From JAJXWB01 sp965246795 (GTDB lineage: Bacteria > Pseudomonadota > Alphaproteobacteria > Rhizobiales > Beijerinckiaceae): a stretch of 64,000 nt of DNA. Below, piece after piece: positions 25,467-33,095 of the stretch; position 1 is the stretch's first letter; every line of letters begins with the position of its first letter. Under the pieces are notes generated by a model, which was not told where the DNA came from, ran no database searches, and saw only the letters and a list, made by a program, of their open reading frames with translations. The DNA is taken from contig CBDFFN010000010.1 in assembly GCA_965246795.1 (NCBI GenBank), positions 248,001-312,000 on the forward strand, given 5' to 3'. Position numbers and translations under genes: made by a program.

Positions 25467-28400
25467 ATGCCTGCCGTCAACCGCCTCGACCCGATCCCGC
25501 ATCCGCCGAAGAAGCCCTTCGTCGGCAACATGCTGTCGCTCGACCCCAATGCGCCGATCGCCAGCCTGACCGAGATCGCGAAGACCTTTGGCCCGATCTT
25601 CTGGCTCGACATGCGCGGCTACCCCGTCGTCTTCGTATCGAACTACGAACTGGTCGACGAACTCTGCGACGAGACGCGGTTCGACAAGACGGTGAAGGGC
25701 GCGCTGAAACGCGTGCGGCCCTTCGCCGGCGACGGGCTTTTCACGGCGGATACGTCGCAGCCGAATTGGGCGAAAGCGCACAATATCCTGATGCCGCCCT
25801 TCGGCAATCGCGCGATGCAGACCTATCACCCGATGATGGTGGACATCGCGCAGCAGCTTTGCCTCAAGTGGGAGCGGCTCAACGACGACGAAGACATCGA
25901 CGTCGTCCACGACATGACGGCGCTGACGCTCGATACGATCGGGCTCTGCGGCTTCGACTACCGCTTCAACTCCTTCTACCGCCGCGACTACCACCCCTAT
26001 GTCGAGGCGATGGTGCGCTCGCTCGAAACGGCGATGCTCGTACGCGGCCTGCCGTTCGAGGATCTTCTGCTGCGCAACCGGCATAAGACCTTCGCGCAAG
26101 ACGTCGTCTTCATGAACGAGATGGTCGACCAGATCGTCGCGGAGCGCCGCAAGGCCGCACAGGCGACCCAGAAGGACCTTCTCGGCGCGATGCTGTCCGG
26201 AGTCGATCGCAACACGGGAAGCCAGCTCGACGACGTCAACATCCGCTACCAGATCAACACGTTCCTCATCGCGGGGCACGAGACGACGAGCGGCCTGCTC
26301 TCGTATGCCATCTATGCGATGCTGAAGAATTCCGAGGTGATGGCGAAGGCCGTCGCGGAAGTGGATCGTGTGCTCGGCGCCAATGTCGCGGCGTCCCCGA
26401 CCTACAGCCAGGTCGTGCAACTCACCTATCTCACGCAGATACTGAAAGAGGCGCTGCGGTTGTGGCCGCCGGCGCCCGCCTTCAGCCTCGAGCCGCTGCA
26501 GGACGAAGTCGTTGGCGGCAAATACAAGCTCAAGAAGGGCACATTCATCAACATCCTCGTGCCGTCGCTACACCGCGATCCCGCGGTGTGGGGGCCTCGC
26601 GCGGAAGTGTTCGATCCCGAAAACTTCTCCGCCGAAGCGGAGGCGAAACGTCCTGCCAATGCGTGGAAGCCGTTCGGCAACGGGCAGCGCGCCTGCATCG
26701 GTCGCGGCTTCGCGATGCATGAGGCGGCGCTGGCGCTGGGCGTCATCCTGCAGCGCTTCACGCTCGTCGATCACCAGCGCTACCAGCTCGTGACGAAAGA
26801 GACGCTGACGATCAAGCCCGACGGCTTCAAGATCAAAGCGCGAATGCGCGAAGGCCGCAAGCACACGCCGGTGCCGGTCTCGATATCGACTGCCACGGCG
26901 GTGTCTGCCGGCGCAACACCTGCACATGTCGCGCAACGGCCGTCGCACGGCACAAAACTTCTCGTGCTCTACGGCTCCAACCTCGGCACCGCGGAGGAAT
27001 TCGCGCACCGGCTCGCCGAAAACGCCGAAGTGAACGGCTTCGAGACGACGCTCGGCGCGATGGACGATTACGCGGGCAAGCTGCCGAAGGATGGCGCGCT
27101 CGTCATCTTCTGCGCGTCCTACAACGGCGCGCCGCCGGACAATGCGACGAAGTTCGTGAACTGGCTCGAGAAGGACGCGCCTGCCGATGCGGCGAAGGGC
27201 GTGCGCTTTACCGTCTTCGGCTGCGGCAATCGCGAATGGGCCGCGACCTATCAGTCCGTGCCGCGCGCCATCGACGAAAAGCTCGCGGCGCTCGGCGGCG
27301 AGCGTGTTTTCGAGCGCGGCGAAGGCGATGCGCGCGACGACCTCGACGGGCAATATGAGTCGTGGTTTGCGAAACTCGGCCCCGTCGCGGCGCAAGCCTT
27401 CGGCATCGAGACAGGCTTCGATCGCGACACGACCGTCGAGCCTCTCTATACCGTTGAGACGGTTGCGACCGCAGCCGCCAATCCCGTCGTCGCCGCAGCC
27501 GCAGCGCAGGAAATGACGGTTCTCGCCATCCGCGAATTACAGGCACGCAACGGCGATGCCGGCTCGGAGCGCTCGACGAAACATATCGAAGTCGCGCTGC
27601 CGGCCGGCGTCACCTATCGCGTCGGCGACCATCTCTCGGTCGTGCCGCGCAACGATCCCGCTCTCGTTGCGGCCATCGCGCGCCGCTTCGGCCTGACAGC
27701 CGATACGACGATCAAACTGTCGGCCAATGCAGGGCGGCGCGCGCAACTGCCGGTCGGCGAGCCGATCTCGGTCGGCGCGCTGCTCGGGCATTATCTCGAA
27801 GTGCAGGGCGTCGCGACGCGCAAGGCGATCGCAGTCATGGCCGCGCACACGCGTTGTCCGATGACGCAGCCGAAACTGAAAGCGCTGTCGGCCGACGACG
27901 AGGCCGGCGCGGCTCTCTACCGCGCTGAAGTGCTCGCCAAGCGCAAGTCGATCTACGATTTGATGGAAGAGCATCCGGCCTGCGAACTGCCCTTCCCCGC
28001 CTATCTCGAAGCTTTGTCGCTGCTGACGCCGCGCTATTATTCGATCTCGTCGTCGCCGGCGGGCGATGCCCAACAATGCTCGATCACGGTCGGCGTCGTG
28101 GACGGGCCTGCACGATCCGGTCGCGGAAATTTCCGTGGCACATGTTCGACCTATCTCGAGGGCACCGCACCGGGCGACAAAATCTTCGCGAGCGTGAAGG
28201 AAACCAAGGCGGGCTTCCGCCTGCCCGACGACAATGCGGTGCCGGTCATCATGATCGGGCCGGGCACCGGCCTCGCACCATTCCGCGGGTTCTGTCAGGA
28301 GCGCGCGGCACGCAACGCTGCGGGCGCGACACTCGGACCGGCGATGCTGTTCTTCGGCTGCCGCAGGCCGGACCACGACTTCCTCTATCGCGACGAACTC

Positions 28401-28700
28401 GAAGGTTTCGCGAAGGACGGCGTTGCCGATCTCAAGGTCGGTTTTTCACGCGGCGACGGGCCGAAGACCTACGTGCAAGACCTCGTGCGAGCCGAGGGCG
28501 ACGCGGTGTGGTCGCTCATCGAGAAGGGCGCCGTCATCTATGTCTGCGGCGATGGCGGCAAGATGGAGCCGGACGTGAAGCGCGCGCTCACCGAACTGCA
28601 CGCGAAAAAGACCGGCGGCGATGCGGTGACGTCGCAGGCATGGATCGAGCAGATGGGTCGGGACAACCGCTACGTGCTGGATGTTTGGGCGGGGGGATAA
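25467..28700 (+). CDS. Self-sufficient cytochrome P450/NADPH-P450 reductase (CYP102-like)
   Basis: 1077 residues: a P450 domain (1 to about 465), a flavodoxin/FMN domain (about 495-640), and FAD- and NADPH-binding reductase domains (about 680-1077). This is the P450-BM3 architecture. The haem-ligating Cys410 lies in FGNGQRACIGRG, the I-helix motif is AGHETTSG, and ExxR is EALR. The FMN domain begins LLVLYGSNLGTAEEFA. The reductase shows RYYSISSSP (FAD) and MIGPGTGLAPFRGF (NADPH). Relatives hydroxylate medium- and long-chain fatty acids; the substrate here is inferred. A strong terminator follows directly. Confidence 0.95.
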   Translation: MPAVNRLDPIPHPPKKPFVGNMLSLDPNAPIASLTEIAKTFGPIFWLDMRGYPVVFVSNYELVDELCDETRFDKTVKGALKRVRPFAGDGLFTADTSQPNWAKAHNILMPPFGNRAMQTYHPMMVDIAQQLCLKWERLNDDEDIDVVHDMTALTLDTIGLCGFDYRFNSFYRRDYHPYVEAMVRSLETAMLVRGLPFEDLLLRNRHKTFAQDVVFMNEMVDQIVAERRKAAQATQKDLLGAMLSGVDRNTGSQLDDVNIRYQINTFLIAGHETTSGLLSYAIYAMLKNSEVMAKAVAEVDRVLGANVAASPTYSQVVQLTYLTQILKEALRLWPPAPAFSLEPLQDEVVGGKYKLKKGTFINILVPSLHRDPAVWGPRAEVFDPENFSAEAEAKRPANAWKPFGNGQRACIGRGFAMHEAALALGVILQRFTLVDHQRYQLVTKETLTIKPDGFKIKARMREGRKHTPVPVSISTATAVSAGATPAHVAQRPSHGTKLLVLYGSNLGTAEEFAHRLAENAEVNGFETTLGAMDDYAGKLPKDGALVIFCASYNGAPPDNATKFVNWLEKDAPADAAKGVRFTVFGCGNREWAATYQSVPRAIDEKLAALGGERVFERGEGDARDDLDGQYESWFAKLGPVAAQAFGIETGFDRDTTVEPLYTVETVATAAANPVVAAAAAQEMTVLAIRELQARNGDAGSERSTKHIEVALPAGVTYRVGDHLSVVPRNDPALVAAIARRFGLTADTTIKLSANAGRRAQLPVGEPISVGALLGHYLEVQGVATRKAIAVMAAHTRCPMTQPKLKALSADDEAGAALYRAEVLAKRKSIYDLMEEHPACELPFPAYLEALSLLTPRYYSISSSPAGDAQQCSITVGVVDGPARSGRGNFRGTCSTYLEGTAPGDKIFASVKETKAGFRLPDDNAVPVIMIGPGTGLAPFRGFCQERAARNAAGATLGPAMLFFGCRRPDHDFLYRDELEGFAKDGVADLKVGFSRGDGPKTYVQDLVRAEGDAVWSLIEKGAVIYVCGDGGKMEPDVKRALTELHAKKTGGDAVTSQAWIEQMGRDNRYVLDVWAGG

Positions 28701-28713
28701 GCGCGCAAAAGAA

Positions 28714-28737
28714 AAAGGCCCGCCGAAGCGGGCCTTT
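28714..28737. terminator. Bidirectional intrinsic terminator
   Basis: A perfect 10-bp stem, AAAGGCCCGC / GCGGGCCTTT, with a CGAA loop. The A run on the left and T run on the right make it function on both strands: it ends the P450 gene (+) 13 bases after its stop and the phasin gene (-), whose stop is at 28774. Confidence 0.9.
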
Positions 28738-28773
28738 CCCAAACTCTCTTACGCTTACGCGATGACGCGACGC

Positions 28774-29256
28774 TTACGCGGCCTTGGAGAAATTCGCGAC
28801 CTTGGAGACCTGCTCCTGCGCCTTCTTGCCGGCGTCGACGAGCGAGGTCGACACGGTGTCATAAAGAGCCTTGGCGCGGCCCATGTTCACGTCCGAACGC
28901 TCACGCAGATAGTCGACGTGAATCTGTACGGCTTCGCCAAACGAGGTCGCCGAAGCGATCTTGCCGACAGAGTTGAGATAGGCGCTGGCGTCGTCGTAGG
29001 CAGCGGCCTGGACGTTGCGGCTGAACTTGGCGAGGCCGGAAACGGCCGTCGTCGTGGCGTTTTCGATCGCGTCGGTCGCCTTCACGGTGCCCGTGTGGAT
29101 GTCGCCTGCGCGGTCCTTGGCCATCTCGGCCGAGCGCTTGACGAAATCACGGGCCGACTCTGGCACTTCGAACTTGCCGGCGGCGTTTTTGACGGCGTCG
29201 ATCATTGGCGAAAACGTCTTCTCGACGGACTGCTGGAAGGTGTTTGTCTCGGACAT
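28774..29256 (-). CDS. Phasin family protein
   Basis: 160 residues, mostly amphipathic helix without Cys or a signal peptide, typical of phasins that coat polyhydroxyalkanoate granules. The family pattern is visible in ESARDFVKRSAEMAKDRAG and LNSVGKIASATSFGEAVQIH. The ATG at 29256 has GGAGAG 6 bases upstream; ATG 29268 and a longer frame to 29322 are less likely. It stands apart from the PHA synthase unit (GNAT-phaC-phaE) but on the same strand. A promoter with a PhaR-like site lies about 70 to 95 bases upstream. Confidence 0.9.
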   Translation of the reverse strand: MSETNTFQQSVEKTFSPMIDAVKNAAGKFEVPESARDFVKRSAEMAKDRAGDIHTGTVKATDAIENATTTAVSGLAKFSRNVQAAAYDDASAYLNSVGKIASATSFGEAVQIHVDYLRERSDVNMGRAKALYDTVSTSLVDAGKKAQEQVSKVANFSKAA

Positions 29257-29322
29257 CTGGCTCTCCATCCTCGGTTTGAGCGGTGGTAAAATCCCGTCCC
29301 CTCCGGGGCCCGGGATGGCCAT

Positions 29323-29351
29323 GATCTAGCGTAGCTCTTTGTGCATTGCAA
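29323..29351 (-). promoter_or_regulatory. Candidate phasin promoter overlapping a PhaR-like site
   Basis: On the minus strand, TTGCAA (29351-29346), a 17-base spacer and TAGATC (29328-29323). The -35 overlaps TGCATTGCA (29342-29350), a TGC-N3-GCA palindrome of the kind bound by PhaR repressors upstream of phasin genes in other alphaproteobacteria. The leader to the ATG would be about 60 bases. Pattern match only; the -10 is weak. Confidence 0.4.
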
Positions 29352-29422
29352 CATTAAAATTAACCGATGCGTTCACGGACGCGTGAAGATCAGGCCAACC
29401 TACTGATATCGAAGAGAAATTC

Positions 29423-30010
29423 TCACACTGCCTCGGCGATACCGTATGCCTCCAGAGCGCTCCGAACCTGCGCGACATCGTGCCCGAGGACGACCATATC
29501 ATGCAGCGCACCATCGCGGTCGCGAACGTGATTTCGCAGGAGCGCCTCGCCGCGAAAGCCCAGCCCCTCGAAAATCTCGATGGCATGCACCTGATCGACC
29601 GTCATCTGCGCCGAAAGCTTCTCCAGCCCCATCGACAGCGCAAGCGCAAAAACCTCCTGCGACAGGGCACGGCCCACGCCCTGCCCGCGCGTCGCGCGCG
29701 ACACGACAACGCGAATCTCGCCGACATGCGCTGACCACGAGAGCGGATTTCGCACCAGCGCACCGCAACCCAGCACCTGGTCGCCGCGCACGGCGAGCAA
29801 ACTCGTGAGCTCGCCGCGCTCGATCTCCTTGATCCACGCCGCAAGCACTTTCGGCTGGCTGATGTCGCGCGGCAGGAACAGGAGATCGTGAACCGGCAGC
29901 GCGCGCGCGAAAGCCAGCATCGCGGCCTCATCCGAGGCCGTCATCGGGCGGATGGTGAAGTCCCCCGCGTTGCTCGCCACCGTGCGGGGGTAGGACCGCG
30001 TCTCACTCAT
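29423..30010 (-). CDS. GNAT family N-acetyltransferase
   Basis: 195 residues. The GNAT fold is visible: IRPMTASDEAAMLAFARAL at the start, the beta-4/alpha-3 motif VVVSRATRGQGVGRALSQEV with the RGQGVG acetyl-CoA loop, and EIFEGLGFRGEALL near the end. The acceptor is unknown. The ATG at 30010 overlaps the phaC stop (ATGA, 30007-30010), so it is translated with the PHA synthase; the longer frame to 30049 lies inside phaC and is rejected. A role acting on a PHA-related protein is possible but unproven. Confidence 0.88.
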   Translation of the reverse strand: MSETRSYPRTVASNAGDFTIRPMTASDEAAMLAFARALPVHDLLFLPRDISQPKVLAAWIKEIERGELTSLLAVRGDQVLGCGALVRNPLSWSAHVGEIRVVVSRATRGQGVGRALSQEVFALALSMGLEKLSAQMTVDQVHAIEIFEGLGFRGEALLRNHVRDRDGALHDMVVLGHDVAQVRSALEAYGIAEAV

Positions 30011-31095
30011 ACCGACCGTGCTCCCAACCAGGCATCCATCTTCGGCCACAGCCGCTTCACGGCATTGGCACCGGCGACGACGCTGACGTGCCCGCCCTTG
30101 AGGACGATTTCTTCCTTGTCTTCCGATCCAATCTTCTCGATCAGGTGGCGCGCCGCCTCATAAGGCACGATGTGATCGTGCTGCGCGACGGCATGCAGCA
30201 CCGGCACCTTGATGTCGCCGAGGTCGATCTTGCGACCGCCGACCGTCAGTTCGCCGGTGTAAAGACTGTTCTTCCACATGAGCTCTTTCGTCGTCTGACG
30301 AAAATACTCACCTGCGAGCGGCAGCGTGTCCGTCGCCCAGCGATCGAACATGCGGTAGGATTTCACGAACTCGTCGTTCCAGATATTTTCCCAAAGCTGG
30401 ATCTGCCCGACTGCGCGCGACGCCGGCCGCAACATCTCGAACGACGTGAGGATCATCTCTGGCGGGACGTTGCCGACGCTGTCGACAAGCTTGTCGACAT
30501 CGAAATGCGCCTCGCTCGACCAGTTCTGGAACAGCGTCATCTGCTTGAAGTCGATCGGCGTCGTGAAACAGACAAGATTCTTCATCGGCCCATCGGTGTG
30601 CAGAGCCGCATACATCAGCGACAGCACGCCGCCGAAACAATAGCCGACGATCGTGATGTCCGTTTCGCCGGAATCGGCCTGCACGCGGCGCACGCAATCG
30701 GGAATAAAGTCTAGAACGTAGCTCTCGAAATTGAGGTTCTTCTCGTCCGGCTTCGGCGCATTCCAGTCGAGGACGTAGACATCGTAGCCCTGCTTGAGCA
30801 GGAACTCGATCATGCTCATGCCGGGCGTCAGATCGAAGATGTAGCCGCGGTTCGTCGTCGCCATCACGAAGAGAAGCGGGATGCGATACACCTCGTCGAC
30901 GAGCGACCGATAGTGATAAAGCGTCATCGTTCCGCGCGTCGCGATCACATCCTTCGCGGTCGTGCCGAGCGGCGGTGCGCGCGACGTAAAATATTCGACG
31001 CCCTTGATGTTGCGCTGAATGGCGCGCTCGACCTCGCGGCCGATCCGGTCCGCGACGGACGGTTCGCGCGGCTTCTGCGCCGCGGCGGCGCTCAC
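30007..31095 (-). CDS. phaC: Class III polyhydroxyalkanoate synthase subunit PhaC
   Basis: 362 residues, the short class III form. It polymerises 3-hydroxyacyl-CoA into PHA. The lipase-like box is IVGYCFGG with the catalytic Cys153; the Asp and His partners are Asp307 in AQHDHIVPYE and His336 in LKGGHVSVV. It opens at a GTG (31095) that overlaps the phaE stop by 4 bases (GTGA), and the GNAT stop overlap follows, so phaE-phaC-GNAT form a coupled unit. Class I synthases (about 600 residues) are the more usual type in Hyphomicrobiales. Confidence 0.93.
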   Translation of the reverse strand: MSAAAAQKPREPSVADRIGREVERAIQRNIKGVEYFTSRAPPLGTTAKDVIATRGTMTLYHYRSLVDEVYRIPLLFVMATTNRGYIFDLTPGMSMIEFLLKQGYDVYVLDWNAPKPDEKNLNFESYVLDFIPDCVRRVQADSGETDITIVGYCFGGVLSLMYAALHTDGPMKNLVCFTTPIDFKQMTLFQNWSSEAHFDVDKLVDSVGNVPPEMILTSFEMLRPASRAVGQIQLWENIWNDEFVKSYRMFDRWATDTLPLAGEYFRQTTKELMWKNSLYTGELTVGGRKIDLGDIKVPVLHAVAQHDHIVPYEAARHLIEKIGSEDKEEIVLKGGHVSVVAGANAVKRLWPKMDAWLGARSV

Positions 31096-31559
31096 AGCAG
31101 GTCTCCGGAATTGGCCGGCCGCTCAGCGGGCCTTTCGATAGATTCGGTCGGCTTCGCTGCGGGTTCAGCCGGCTTTGTCTCTGCTTCTGCCGGCTTCGCC
31201 GCCGACGGCGGTTGACGAGTCCGCGCAGGCTTTGGTGCGGAAGTAGCCGTTTCGTCGACGACACCCGGAATTGACTGTACGAGGCGCGTCAGATGCGTCA
31301 GTTGCGCTTCCATCGCCACCAGCCGCTCGCCGATCGTTGCGATCTCTTGACGGCTCGGCAGGTTGAGCGTGGAGAGATAGCGCTGCATGACGTCGCCGAG
31401 CACGCCCTGCGCCGTCGTCGCGGCGCCGGTGGCCGCCCCCATCGCTTTCGAAAAATCTTCCTTCTCCATCGCCTTGTTGGCGAAGGAATTGAAGTTCTTC
31501 TCCCAGTCGCCCAGCATGTTGCGCCAGGCGGCGGCGGGGTCGCTGCTTTTCTCGGCCAT
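31092..31559 (-). CDS. phaE: PhaE-like subunit of the class III PHA synthase
   Basis: 155 residues. The N-terminal half (AAAWRNMLGDWEKNFNSFAN) and the LNLPSRQEIATIGERLVAME stretch resemble PhaE, the partner that class III PhaC needs for activity. The last 60 residues are Pro/Ala/Lys-rich and disordered-looking (TKPAEPAAKPTESIERPAER). It is much shorter than the roughly 350-residue PhaE of purple sulfur bacteria. GAGGAAAC lies before the ATG at 31559. It overlaps phaC, which supports the assignment; a phasin-like helper is the alternative. Confidence 0.72.
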   Translation of the reverse strand: MAEKSSDPAAAWRNMLGDWEKNFNSFANKAMEKEDFSKAMGAATGAATTAQGVLGDVMQRYLSTLNLPSRQEIATIGERLVAMEAQLTHLTRLVQSIPGVVDETATSAPKPARTRQPPSAAKPAEAETKPAEPAAKPTESIERPAERPANSGDLL

Positions 31560-31632
31560 GGCCCGTTTCCTCGTGGTCGCGTTTTGCACGCTTGTTGCCA
31601 AGTGAACTACAAAGCGACCTTAGCGCATGTCC

Positions 31633-31655
31633 CGCAAAAGTTGCAGACTTTTGCG
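31633..31655. repeat. Palindromic intergenic element with preceding CATGTCC
   Basis: A 9-bp perfect inverted repeat, CGCAAAAGT / ACTTTTGCG, with a TGCAG loop, preceded by CATGTCC and followed by ATAGGG. This resembles the short palindromic repeats scattered between genes in Hyphomicrobiales. A second inverted repeat, GGGCGTA / TACGCCC, lies at 31693-31710. Both are between zapA (ends 31727) and phaE. Confidence 0.5.
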
Positions 31656-31726
31656 ATAGGGAGATGCGTCACCGAAGACCCGCGCTTTGCGAGGGCGTAA
31701 AGTTACGCCCGCGACGGGATTTTCGA

Positions 31727-32017
31727 TCAATCTTTCGTTGCGTTGAGCGTGTCGAGCAGGCCCGTCACGCGCCGCGTCGCCTCCTCCAATGCGCTTTCCA
31801 GCGCCGCTACCCTAATACGCGATGAATCGAGTTCGTCGGCGACCGTCAACGCCGTCATGACCACGAGGCGCTGGTCGCCGATCTCGCCAAAGCTGCCCTT
31901 GAGGCCATTCATCCTTTCGTCCACCTCGCGGGCAAGCCGCTGCAGATGGTCCTCCTGCCCGTCCTCGCAATTCATTCGGTAGGTGCGGCCAGCGATGGTG
32001 ACAACGACTTGCGCCAT
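31727..32017 (-). CDS. zapA: Cell division protein ZapA
   Basis: 96 residues. Binds FtsZ and helps bundle the Z ring at midcell. It starts AQVVVTIAGRTYRMNCEDGQ and continues HLQRLAREVDERMNGLKGSF, the ZapA signature, followed by a C-terminal coiled coil (LDSSRIRVAALESALEEATR). Its start overlaps the stop of the DUF4164 gene (TGATG at 32015-32019), so the two are co-translated. Length and sequence are normal. Confidence 0.92.
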   Translation of the reverse strand: MAQVVVTIAGRTYRMNCEDGQEDHLQRLAREVDERMNGLKGSFGEIGDQRLVVMTALTVADELDSSRIRVAALESALEEATRRVTGLLDTLNATKD

Positions 32018-32295
32018 CAGGACGCAACGCCGCCCGCTGCGTCGGCAAGCCGCGCGTCGAGTTTCTCGAGCCGCGTTGCGACCGCCTCATTCGCCGCTTC
32101 GAGGGTCTTGGCACGAAACAATGCCGCGTCGAGATCGCCAGCAAGTCGTTGCCGGTCGTCGTCCATCACGGCCAGGGAGTCGGCAAGGTCTGTGCGGGCC
32201 TGATCGGCGCCCGCGACGCGCGCCACCGCCGATTCGAGTGCGGTCAGCGCCGCGTCGAGACGCGCCGTGACATCGCGGGAATCGTCAGCATCCAT
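32017..32295 (-). CDS. DUF4164 family coiled-coil protein
   Basis: 92 residues, almost entirely heptad-like helix (LDAALTALESAVARVAGADQ, LAGDLDAALFRAKTLEAANE). DUF4164 proteins are regularly found directly upstream of zapA in Hyphomicrobiales, as here with a 1-base TGATG overlap. A role as a ZapB-like division partner fits the position and the coiled coil but is inferred. Confidence 0.83.
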   Translation of the reverse strand: MDADDSRDVTARLDAALTALESAVARVAGADQARTDLADSLAVMDDDRQRLAGDLDAALFRAKTLEAANEAVATRLEKLDARLADAAGGVAS

Positions 32296-32361
32296 GCGGC
32301 GGCATTTGCCGCCCAGCGCGCGCGAAGGTCAAATATTTCGCACGCCGGATCTCTGGAAAAA

Positions 32362-32703
32362 TCAGACTTTTGCTGGCTGCGCGCAGTCGACGCCTGCCTC
32401 GGTCAGATGGTCGGCCAGTTCACCCGACTGGAACATCTCGCGGATGATGTCGCAACCGCCGACGAACTCGCCCTTCACATAAAGCTGCGGGATCGTCGGC
32501 CAGTTGGAAAATTCCTTGATGCCCTGACGGATGCCGTCATCGGCGAGGACATTCACACCCTTGTAGGTCACCCCGAGGTAATCGAGGATTTGAATGACCT
32601 GCCCGGAGAACCCGCATTGCGGAAACTGCGGCGTCCCCTTCATGAAGAGCACAACGTCGTTGCTCTTGATCTCGCCGCTGATCTGATCGTGCGCTGTGGA
32701 CAT
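32362..32703 (-). CDS. grxD: Grx4-type monothiol glutaredoxin
   Basis: 113 residues. The CGFS active site is present (Cys30 in FPQCGFSGQ), with the glutathione-binding WPTIPQLYVKGEFVGGCDII. Monothiol CGFS glutaredoxins bind and deliver [2Fe-2S] clusters, usually with a BolA partner, which is encoded 152 bases upstream. The ATG at 32703 is the family start; the frame is open 32 codons further upstream without family similarity. Confidence 0.95.
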   Translation of the reverse strand: MSTAHDQISGEIKSNDVVLFMKGTPQFPQCGFSGQVIQILDYLGVTYKGVNVLADDGIRQGIKEFSNWPTIPQLYVKGEFVGGCDIIREMFQSGELADHLTEAGVDCAQPAKV

Positions 32704-32855
32704 GCTGCTTGTCCCTGTTCTCGGCGGACCGGCCGCCAGTCGATGATGGTGGTCATCAATATAGCGGAAAACCGGAGTCTTCGCCACGGCATGTTGCATC
32801 GACCAGCCCTCGCGGCTCGCATGACTGTATTACGGGCCAAGAGACCCGCTGCGCG

Positions 32856-33086
32856 TCAAGGCACGCCGGTCGTCAGCGCCAGCGCATGCAGCACGCCGCC
32901 CATGCGGCCTTGCAGCGCCGCATAGACCATCTGGTGCTGCTTCACGCGAGAGAGGCCGCGGAACACTTCCGAGAGCACTGTCGCCGCGTAATGGTCGCCA
33001 TCGCCCGCGAGGTCGCGGATTTCGACGCTCGCATCAGGCAGCGCTTCGCGGATCATCCGCTCGATCTCTGAGGCTTCCATCGCCAT
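32856..33086 (-). CDS. bolA: BolA family protein
   Basis: 76 residues of the short BolA/IbaG type. The helix-turn-strand core is ALPDASVEIRDLAGDGDHYA and the conserved VKQHQMVYAAL carries the His that can ligate a [2Fe-2S] cluster with CGFS glutaredoxin. It lies between purL (9 bases upstream) and grxD, a pairing repeated in many alphaproteobacteria and consistent with iron-sulfur trafficking. It may be transcribed from the purine operon. Confidence 0.93.
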   Translation of the reverse strand: MAMEASEIERMIREALPDASVEIRDLAGDGDHYAATVLSEVFRGLSRVKQHQMVYAALQGRMGGVLHALALTTGVP

Positions 33087-33095
33087 AACGCTCTC

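Noticed and set aside
31560..31726. 6S RNA downstream of zapA
   Set aside because: The position fits but the sequence does not show the long closing stem and central bubble, and the phaE ribosome binding site takes its 3' part.
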